Source of the DNA: Candidatus Gastranaerophilales bacterium
GTDB taxonomy: Bacteria; Cyanobacteriota; Vampirovibrionia; Gastranaerophilales; Gastranaerophilaceae
Assembly: GCA_021202305.1 (NCBI GenBank)
Contig: JAJQDG010000020.1
Coordinates: forward strand, 1 to 6,403
DNA: 6,403 bases
Direction of reading: 5' to 3'
Shown: piece by piece, positions 1 through 5,071 of the stretch
Layout: every line of letters begins with the position of its first letter
Position numbering within the stretch: position 1 is the first letter of the stretch
Translations under genes and position numbers: made by a program
Notes under the pieces: generated by a model
The model's input: the letters and a program-made list of their open reading frames with translations, nothing else
What the model was told of the DNA's origin: nothing
The model's database searches: none

Positions 1-759
1 GTATTAATAGTACTGATTTTTATATGGGCGTGTTTTGTTGAACCAAATTTAATAACTGTTAAAAAAATGACCCTTCAATCGGATGATATAAAAGGAATTC
101 GCATTGTTTTTATTTCGGATTTCCATTTTTCAAAACTTACTTTTTCAAGGTTTGACAGAATTATAAAAATGGTAAACAAACAAAAACCCGATATCATAAT
201 TTCAGGCGGAGATTATCTTTTTGCGCATGATGTTTCACTTTCAATGAGTTTGGATAAAATGGCGGAGGGTTTTTCAAAAATGCGCTCAAAGTATGGAATT
301 TATTCAGTTTTGGGCAACCATGATTATTATAAAAACGGCGAAGAAGTAAAAAATGCTCTGAAAAATAAAGGTATCAGAATTTTAGAAAATTCAAATTATT
401 TCGTTAAAATAAATGATAAAACCTTGTATATAGCAGGCATTTCCGATATGCAGACAACAAAGTGGAATTTGAATAAAGCGCTTTTAAATACAAAACCACC
501 CGTAATTCTTGTTTCCCATTCGCCTGATATTACACCGGCTGCAAAAGAAAGAGTAAATCTTATTCTCGCGGGTCATACCCACGGGGGACAGGTAAGACTG
601 CCTTTATACGGAGCGTTATTTGTGCCTTCAAAATACGGAAAACGCTACGAAGCGGGTTTTATTGATAATATTTTATACGTTTCAAAGGGTTTAGGCACAA
701 GTATTATTCCAATCAGATTTAACTGCCTGCCCGAAATTACCGTTATTGATTATATATAA
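1..759 (+). CDS. Membrane-anchored calcineurin-like metallophosphoesterase (YkuE type), 5'-truncated by window edge
   Basis: Metal-dependent phosphoesterase, probably held at the cytoplasmic membrane. Counting from the Met at 67, all family metal-site motifs are present: D18-x-H20, G48-D49, G83-N84-H85-D86, H151, and G169-H170-T171-H172. The C-terminus (SKGLG, then IRFNCLPEI, about residues 207-224) is typical of the YkuE-like branch. The frame has no stop between base 1 and 67 and encodes a hydrophobic run (VLIVLIFIWACF) followed by an EPN segment, which in this branch links the N-terminal membrane anchor to the phosphoesterase domain. Met67 is therefore probably internal and the true start lies upstream of the window. 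Substrate cannot be read from sequence; members act on phosphodiesters or pyrophosphates, and the chlamydial lipid A enzyme LpxG is a TM-anchored relative. Family assignment is firm, substrate unknown. It is separated from rimP by 216 nt and a new promoter, so it is probably a different transcription unit. Confidence 0.93.
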   Translation, partial: VLIVLIFIWACFVEPNLITVKKMTLQSDDIKGIRIVFISDFHFSKLTFSRFDRIIKMVNKQKPDIIISGGDYLFAHDVSLSMSLDKMAEGFSKMRSKYGIYSVLGNHDYYKNGEEVKNALKNKGIRILENSNYFVKINDKTLYIAGISDMQTTKWNLNKALLNTKPPVILVSHSPDITPAAKERVNLILAGHTHGGQVRLPLYGALFVPSKYGKRYEAGFIDNILYVSKGLGTSIIPIRFNCLPEITVIDYI

Positions 760-770
760 AGATGCAGGTT

Positions 771-833
771 AAAACGCGGGTGCAAATACCGCCCCCTTCC
801 GGTCATAGGCGGGGCGGGCAGATTTCCCGTTTT
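771..833. repeat. GC-rich nested inverted repeat, function unknown
   Basis: This 63-nt block is about 60% G+C by hand count, in strikingly AT-rich surroundings. An inner stem pairs 789-795 (CCGCCCC) with 811-817 (GGGGCGG), 7 bp without mismatch, around a 15-nt loop. An outer stem pairs AAAAC (771-775) with GTTTT (829-833) and continues as GGG (778-780) with CCC (826-828) after a 2-nt bulge. A competing small hairpin GCGG/CCGC (776-779/789-792) is also possible. It begins 12 nt after the phosphoesterase stop and ends 20 nt before the rimP promoter. It might be a 3'-UTR structure or terminator for the phosphoesterase (though it lacks a real U-tract), a dispersed intergenic repeat, or a small RNA. 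I do not recognise it as a tRNA or a known riboswitch. Confidence 0.55.
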
Positions 834-853
834 GCAAACTCTGATCTCATTTA

Positions 854-883
854 TTGACTATATATATTTTTTTATGGTATACT
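854..883 (+). promoter_or_regulatory. Sigma70-type promoter for rimP-nusA, extended -10
   Basis: TTGACT at 854-859 (one mismatch to the -35 consensus TTGACA) is followed after 18 nt by TATACT at 878-883 (one mismatch to TATAAT). TG at 875-876 sits one base before the -10, giving an extended -10 (TGnTATACT). The 18-nt spacer is AT-rich (TATATATTTTTTT). Transcription would start around 888-891, leaving a leader of about 85 nt before rimP. No other hexamer pair in the intergenic region is comparable. Confidence 0.75.
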
Positions 884-892
884 TTCAACTGT

Positions 893-911
893 AAAAAAGA
901 TTTTCTTTTTT
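893..911 (+). other. AT-only-type hairpin at the 5' end of the rimP leader RNA
   Basis: AAAAAAGA (893-900) is perfectly complementary to TCTTTTTT (904-911) with a TTT loop, an 8-bp stem beginning within a few bases of the predicted transcription start. The same A-rich arm is also complementary to 957-964, the 3' arm and U-tract of the downstream terminator hairpin, so alternative folds can be drawn. The arms are low-complexity, so chance is a serious possibility in an AT-rich genome. Confidence 0.35.
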
Positions 912-933
912 ATATTTAATCGCATTACAAACG

Positions 934-966
934 AAAGAGCGGTAACATTCAGCCGTTCTTTTTTTT
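934..966 (+). terminator. Intrinsic-terminator-like hairpin in the rimP leader (candidate attenuator)
   Basis: The arm 934-943 (AAAGAGCGGT) pairs with 952-961 (GCCGTTCTTT) as a 10-bp stem with two G.U pairs (943-952 and 939-956) and an 8-nt loop (AACATTCA). It merges directly into eight consecutive T (959-966). It lies about 45 nt downstream of the predicted transcription start, and its U-tract ends immediately before the AAGG (967-970) that serves as the rimP ribosome binding site. Because no gene lies between the promoter and this hairpin, it is placed to attenuate the operon, not to end an upstream gene. It could also serve partly to end transcripts from the phosphoesterase gene. Confidence 0.6.
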
Positions 967-975
967 AAGGTAAAA

Positions 976-1449
976 ATGAAAAAAAGTTTTAATAAAAAAG
1001 AAACTCTGGAAAAAATTGCGCCTGTTATTGAAAATACAGCCATGCGCTACAACCTTATTCCGCTTGAAATTGCGCTTGATAAAGAAAACGGGCGCTGGTT
1101 TTTGAGAATTTTTATTTATTCAAACGATCATCCGGTTAATCACATGGATTGCGAAAATATCTCGCATGGACTCGGCGATTTACTGGATGAAATTATTCCT
1201 TTTAAATATAATTTGGAAGTTTCCTCTCCGGGGCTTGAAAAACGTCTTAAAACCCCTCTGGAATTTCAAATTTTTAAAGGTCATAAAATTATTGTAAAGT
1301 TAAAAAATCCCCTTGAAGCGGGTAAAACAATAAAAGGAACAATTGTTGATTATAATGATTATTCAGGGCTAAAAATTGCATCAAACGGCAGTGAAATTGA
1401 AATAGGGCTTGATAACATTTTTTCTGTAAAATTGAATGATATTGAATAG
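976..1449 (+). CDS. rimP: Ribosome maturation factor RimP
   Basis: RimP binds the 30S subunit late in assembly and is needed for efficient 16S rRNA maturation and S12 incorporation; it acts in the cytoplasm. The 157-aa length is normal for the family. The N-terminal alpha/beta domain (about residues 8-90) carries the hallmark EVSSPGLEKRL at 81-91, and the C-terminal SH3-like domain covers about 97-157. The start is set by AAGG at 967-970, five bases before the ATG, and no in-frame upstream start follows the leader hairpin. It is the first gene after the promoter at 854-883 and is followed by nusA after 11 nt, the conserved rimP-nusA pairing. Expression is probably governed by the leader hairpin overlapping its translation-initiation region. 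Confidence 0.95.
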   Translation: MKKSFNKKETLEKIAPVIENTAMRYNLIPLEIALDKENGRWFLRIFIYSNDHPVNHMDCENISHGLGDLLDEIIPFKYNLEVSSPGLEKRLKTPLEFQIFKGHKIIVKLKNPLEAGKTIKGTIVDYNDYSGLKIASNGSEIEIGLDNIFSVKLNDIE

Positions 1450-1452
1450 GAG
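1448..1452 (+). promoter_or_regulatory. nusA ribosome binding site
   Basis: AGGAG, overlapping the last two bases of the rimP stop codon (TAG), stands 8 nt before the nusA ATG at 1461. It is the only consensus-quality Shine-Dalgarno in the window. It fixes the nusA start over the out-of-frame ATG at 1456, which runs into TGA after two codons. Confidence 0.8.
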
Positions 1453-1460
1453 AATATGAG

Positions 1461-2636
1461 ATGATTAAAATCGGAACGGCGCTTTTTGAAGCTGCAGAAC
1501 AATTAGAACGCGAAAAAGGAATTTCAAAAGATGTTTTGGTTTCTTCTCTTTGCGATGCACTTGTTGCCGGCTATAAAAAGCACATTAAAGATAAAGATGC
1601 CGACAATGTTGAGTCCATTTTAGACGAAGAAACAGGTGAAATAGGTGTTTTCAGAACAAAACTTGTTGTAGAAACGGTTGAAAACCCTGATTTGGAAATT
1701 TCTCTTGAAGATGCCAAAGAAATTGATGATGAAGTTGAGCTTGAAGATGAAGTTAAAATTGAAGTTACCCCCGAAGATTTTGGCAGAATAGCGGCTCAGG
1801 CGGCAAAACAAGTCATAACACAAAGAATAAGAGAAGCGGAAAGAAAACTTGTCTTGGATGAATTTATGAGCAAGAAAGGCACATTAATTACAGGTATAAT
1901 TCAAAGAAGGGATGAGCGCAATGTAATTGTCAATATAGGCAAAACAGATGCCATTATGCCCCAGAGAGAACAATTACCCGGTGAATATTATAAACCCGGC
2001 AACAGAATAAGAGTATTTGTTTTAAATGTTAAAGAAACAACGAGGCTGCCTCAGGTTATTGTTTCTCAGGCTCACAGCGAAATTGTCCGTGAACTTTTTG
2101 AGCTTGAAGTTCCCGAAATTGAGGACGGTATTGTAGAAATTAAATCAATAGCGCGCGAGGCAGGCTACAGAACAAAACTTGCCGTATGGTCAAATGACCC
2201 TTCCGTAGATTCGGTGGGTGCATGCATAGGGCCCAGAGGTTCAAGAATACAGACAATTGTGGGCGAACTTAAAAACGAGAAAATTGATATTGTAAGATAT
2301 TCTGCAGACCCTGTTGAATATATTGTAAATGCTCTTTCTCCTGCAAGAATTATTTCCGTTGATATTCTTGCGGATGAAGAAAATAAAAAAGAAGCTTTTG
2401 TTATTGTGCCTGATGATCAGCTTTCTCTTGCAATCGGGCGAGAGGGTCAAAATGTAAGACTGGCTCACAGATTAACAGGCTGGAAAATCGATATTAAAAG
2501 CGAAACGCAGGCTGCACAAATAGAAAAACAAGCCCGCGCTGATGAAACCGAAGCTCCGGTTGAAACAGTTCAAACAGAAAATTCTACAGAAGAAGATACT
2601 CCGGTTGAACAAACGGAAGAAACGGTTGAGGCATAG
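1461..2636 (+). CDS. nusA: Transcription elongation/termination factor NusA
   Basis: NusA binds RNA polymerase near the RNA exit channel and modulates pausing, intrinsic termination and antitermination. Domain order is standard: N-terminal RNAP-binding domain (about 1-130, including an acidic stretch at 72-106), S1 domain (about 135-202), KH1 with its G-x-x-G loop as GPRG at 257-260, and KH2 with GREG at 326-329 followed by the conserved QNVRLA. The 391-aa protein ends in a low-complexity acidic Glu/Thr/Pro/Val tail (about 350-391) containing two loose PVE...TE repeats. It lacks the two folded C-terminal acidic repeats of E. coli NusA (about 495 aa), as is usual outside Proteobacteria. The start is supported by AGGAG at 1448-1452. 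The usual following genes ylxR and infB are replaced by a formyltransferase gene only 5 nt downstream. Confidence 0.97.
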   Translation: MIKIGTALFEAAEQLEREKGISKDVLVSSLCDALVAGYKKHIKDKDADNVESILDEETGEIGVFRTKLVVETVENPDLEISLEDAKEIDDEVELEDEVKIEVTPEDFGRIAAQAAKQVITQRIREAERKLVLDEFMSKKGTLITGIIQRRDERNVIVNIGKTDAIMPQREQLPGEYYKPGNRIRVFVLNVKETTRLPQVIVSQAHSEIVRELFELEVPEIEDGIVEIKSIAREAGYRTKLAVWSNDPSVDSVGACIGPRGSRIQTIVGELKNEKIDIVRYSADPVEYIVNALSPARIISVDILADEENKKEAFVIVPDDQLSLAIGREGQNVRLAHRLTGWKIDIKSETQAAQIEKQARADETEAPVETVQTENSTEEDTPVEQTEETVEA

Positions 2637-2641
2637 TTTTT

Positions 2642-3499
2642 ATGAGGGTTATCATAGCAGGCTATGATAAAATGCTTGCAGCGCTCATAACAGGTGCGCT
2701 TGATTCAAATCATCAAGTTATAGGCGTAATAAGAATAGACAGGGTAAAATATAATAGTTTTACCCTGTTTCTTAAAGATATTTTTGCGCCTTCTAAAGAT
2801 TTCAGCTATATTAAAAGCAAAAACATTGCGGAAATTAAGGCGAGAAGCGTAAATTCAAAAAAATTTCGCAAAAAAATTGCCGAGCTTAAAGCGGATGTTA
2901 TCCTTGTGGGTTCGTGGAGCGAGAAATTTTCAATAGAAACAATTGAAATTCCAAAATACGGAGTAATTAATTGTCATCCGTCGCTTTTGCCCAAACACAG
3001 GGGCGCAAATCCTTATTTCTGGCAAATATATTCAAATGATAAAAAGGCGGGCGTAACTTTTCATTATATGGATGAAAAATTAGACACGGGCGAAATTTTA
3101 ATGCAGGGTTCTTTCGATATAATGCCCTATATGACGGGCGGAACTTTAAAAACAAAAACATGCAAAGTGGCTGAAATTATGGTAGCTGAATTGCTTTCGG
3201 ATTTAGAAGAAAACTTAATAATTCCCGTTAAGCAGGATGAAGCGCAGGCAACCTATGACCGGTGGAATAACGATTTAAGAGTGATAGATTTTTGCGCAGA
3301 ATCTCCAATAGCTCTGCATAATAAAATAAGAGGGCTGCGCCCTTTTTTATATCCCATTGTTAATTACAAAGGCATGCAAAGAAAAATCAAACACAGCGAG
3401 CTTATTTTTGAAGAAAATAAAATAACGGGCGTTACAAAAGAAGGTAAATATCTTTATTCAAAATACAAAGATTGCACATTAAAGCTGACTTTGTGCTAG
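2642..3499 (+). CDS. Formyltransferase-family protein (Fmt/GART superfamily), non-canonical
   Basis: The fold transfers a formyl group from 10-formyl-tetrahydrofolate to an amino group. The catalytic set is intact: N110-x-H112 followed by SLLPKHRG (114-121), and D148 in LDTGEIL. About residues 1-185 are the catalytic domain. The C-terminal part (about 222-283, IRGLRPFLYPIV onwards) resembles a shortened Fmt C-terminal domain that stops where standard Fmt continues. The N-terminus lacks the GTPEFA-type motif of methionyl-tRNA formyltransferase and instead has a lysine-rich insertion around 35-75; total length 285 aa is below the roughly 310-315 of Fmt. It may be a divergent Met-tRNA formyltransferase or may act on an amino-sugar or other amine; position after nusA does not decide this. 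The ATG lies 5 nt (all T) after the nusA stop, with only GAGG (2628-2631, inside nusA) as a weak ribosome site, suggesting coupled translation. Confidence 0.8.
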   Translation: MRVIIAGYDKMLAALITGALDSNHQVIGVIRIDRVKYNSFTLFLKDIFAPSKDFSYIKSKNIAEIKARSVNSKKFRKKIAELKADVILVGSWSEKFSIETIEIPKYGVINCHPSLLPKHRGANPYFWQIYSNDKKAGVTFHYMDEKLDTGEILMQGSFDIMPYMTGGTLKTKTCKVAEIMVAELLSDLEENLIIPVKQDEAQATYDRWNNDLRVIDFCAESPIALHNKIRGLRPFLYPIVNYKGMQRKIKHSELIFEENKITGVTKEGKYLYSKYKDCTLKLTLC

Positions 3500-3508
3500 A
3501 ATAAAAAA

Positions 3509-4306
3509 ATGATTAATGTAAAAACCACGCTGACTTATGCGGCAATAAAAATTTTTTTTCACGGGTTGAGAGAGTTTTTAATAACGCTTGGAAACGCCGG
3601 CAAGGATTTTGTGCATGTCGCATATTATGTTTTGCGCCTGAGAATAAATATAAAAGCAGCAATGGAACAAGCTTCCCGCTTTGCGGTAGACAGTCTGCCC
3701 ATTACTTTAACCATTGTAGGAATGACTTCTATTATTATTGCAATGCAAATTGCGCCCGAACTTGCAAAACAGGGGGCTGAAGGATACATAGGAATGTTGT
3801 CATCCCTTGTAATGGTAAGGGAGCTTGCCTGCATTATGGCAGGTTTTGCAATAATTTCAATGATAGGTTCCGCTTTTGCATCTGAACTTGCTTCAATGGC
3901 TGTGGGCGAGCAGGTAGATGCAATGAAGGTTTTGGATGTTGACCCCATTGAATACCTTGTCGTTCCAAGATTTTTAGCGGGCGTTATTATGATGCCTTTT
4001 GTTTTTATTGTTTCTTCTTTTACGGGGCTTATTTGCGCGGGCGTTGTTTCAAATATGACCGCAGGTTTAAGCCTTTTAAATTATGTAAATTCTCTGTGGC
4101 AGGGGCTTTATATTCGTGATATTATGATTGCGCTTTTAAAAGCGGCATTTTTCGGCGGTACGATTGCGCTAATCAGCTGTTCTTGCGGTTATTCAACAAG
4201 GGGCGGCGCCAAAGAAGTGGGCATTTCAACAACAAGGGCGGTTGTTTGGAGCTTTCTTGCAATTGCAGTATGGGATTATATTTTTGCGGCGGTTTTTTAT
4301 CTATGA
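3509..4306 (+). CDS. mlaE: MlaE-family ABC transporter permease (phospholipid trafficking)
   Basis: Inner-membrane permease of an MCE-type lipid transporter that moves phospholipids between inner and outer membranes; TGD1 is the chloroplast homologue. At 265 aa it has normal family length. An amphipathic N-terminus (about 1-50) precedes about five hydrophobic segments near 64-84, 95-125, 155-180, 205-225 and 245-264. The family core is at 103-160: VREL, then SELASM, EQVDAM, VDPIEYLVVPRF. The end (GAKEVGISTTRAVVWS, 233-248) is also characteristic. Oddities are that the usual RELGP reads RELAC (104-108) and the usual AGR reads ISM (116-118). It starts 9 nt after the formyltransferase stop with no clear Shine-Dalgarno. 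Its TGA overlaps the mlaF start as ATGA (4303-4306), so the ATPase is probably made by coupled translation. Confidence 0.93.
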   Translation: MINVKTTLTYAAIKIFFHGLREFLITLGNAGKDFVHVAYYVLRLRINIKAAMEQASRFAVDSLPITLTIVGMTSIIIAMQIAPELAKQGAEGYIGMLSSLVMVRELACIMAGFAIISMIGSAFASELASMAVGEQVDAMKVLDVDPIEYLVVPRFLAGVIMMPFVFIVSSFTGLICAGVVSNMTAGLSLLNYVNSLWQGLYIRDIMIALLKAAFFGGTIALISCSCGYSTRGGAKEVGISTTRAVVWSFLAIAVWDYIFAAVFYL

Positions 4307-5031
4307 GTATTTATGTTACAAATTTAGTTAAAATATTTGATAATAAAAAGGTTTTGGATAATCTTACTTTTTCCGTGCAGGATGGCACAACGCTTGGAGT
4401 TGTCGGCTTTTCAGGTTCCGGAAAAAGCACTCTTTTAAAAATAATCTCAAAACTCCTTTATGCTGATGAAGGCAAAATTGAAACTGCAAAAAATTCTGAT
4501 ATTGCAATGACATTTCAATATTCTGCACTTTTTGATTTTTTGGATGTGTATCATAACATTGCATTTCCTCTCCTTGAAAGAAAAGAATTCCGCGGCAAGT
4601 ATTCAAAAGAAGAATTAAAAAAAATTGTAAAAGAAAAGCTTGCAATGGTGGGGCTTGAGGGCATTGAAGAAAAATTTCCTTCGGAATTATCAGGAGGCAT
4701 GCAAAAAAGGGTCGGGTTTGCAAGGGCTATTGTAACAAACCCCAAAACAATACTGTACGATGAGCCTACAGCGGGGCTTGACCCTGTCAGTTCTACATTG
4801 ATTGAAGATTATATAGTGCGGCTTAAAAATGAATTAAATGCGGCATGTATAGTGGTAACGCACCAGATGTCCACAATTAAAAGAGCCTGCGACAATGTAA
4901 TTCTTCTGTACGAAGGAAAAATAGTTTTCAAGGGAAGCACGCAGGATTTTTTAAAGGGAGATAACCCCTATACAAGGCAATTTATAAACGCATCACTTGA
5001 AGGACCTATGGAAATTAAATCCGCAATTTAA
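4303..5031 (+). CDS. mlaF: MlaF-family ABC transporter ATPase
   Basis: Cytoplasmic ATPase that powers the MlaE permease. The 242-aa reading from ATG 4303 is a full-length nucleotide-binding subunit. Walker A is GFSGSGKST (35-43), the Q-loop glutamine is Q72, the ABC signature is LSGGMQKR (129-136), Walker B runs to D153-E154, the D-loop is AGLDP (157-161) and the switch histidine is H187. LSGGMQKR followed by an ARAI segment is typical of the MlaF subgroup. An in-frame ATG at 4183 would add 40 residues but lies wholly within mlaE, encodes unrelated sequence, and is rejected; the ATGA overlap at 4303-4306 is the normal coupled start. All catalytic residues are present, so an active ATPase is expected. 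Confidence 0.95.
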   Translation: MSIYVTNLVKIFDNKKVLDNLTFSVQDGTTLGVVGFSGSGKSTLLKIISKLLYADEGKIETAKNSDIAMTFQYSALFDFLDVYHNIAFPLLERKEFRGKYSKEELKKIVKEKLAMVGLEGIEEKFPSELSGGMQKRVGFARAIVTNPKTILYDEPTAGLDPVSSTLIEDYIVRLKNELNAACIVVTHQMSTIKRACDNVILLYEGKIVFKGSTQDFLKGDNPYTRQFINASLEGPMEIKSAI

Positions 5032-5071
5032 TTTTTATTGTATAATTCAAAAAGAGAAAGAGAATTTTATA

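Noticed and set aside
761..850. tRNA gene (as metY lies upstream of rimP in E. coli) or known riboswitch in the GC-rich intergenic block
   Set aside because: There is no T-loop GTTC-type motif, no acceptor stem pairing and no CCA-like end. No riboswitch consensus is recognisable, and the block lies upstream of the rimP promoter.
1620..2468. Minus-strand frames opposite nusA
   Set aside because: Asn/Phe/Ile-rich translations are what the reverse complement of AT-rich Glu/Lys/Ile codons produces, and nusA on the + strand is certain.
2571..2630. Repeat in the nusA 3' end (two CCGGTTGAA copies)
   Set aside because: They are short, imperfect and in frame, explained by the repetitive PVE/TE acidic tail and not by a mobile or regulatory element.
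3625..3948. Minus-strand open frame of 107 codons
   Set aside because: It lies entirely antisense to the conserved core of mlaE, resembles no known family, and has no ribosome site. It is a shadow of the sense codon pattern.
4183..4302. In-frame N-terminal extension of the MlaF reading frame
   Set aside because: The 40 residues are out-of-frame translation of the end of mlaE. The ATGA overlap at 4303 gives a normal-length MlaF with the expected N-terminus.
4364..4745. Two overlapping minus-strand frames opposite mlaF
   Set aside because: They are antisense to ABC ATPase motifs whose sense reading is unambiguous, and their translations are low-complexity.
5041..5046. Perfect TATAAT before mlaD as a possible internal promoter
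   Set aside because: No acceptable -35 lies 16-18 nt upstream, and there is no TGn extension. In AT-rich DNA this hexamer occurs readily by chance.
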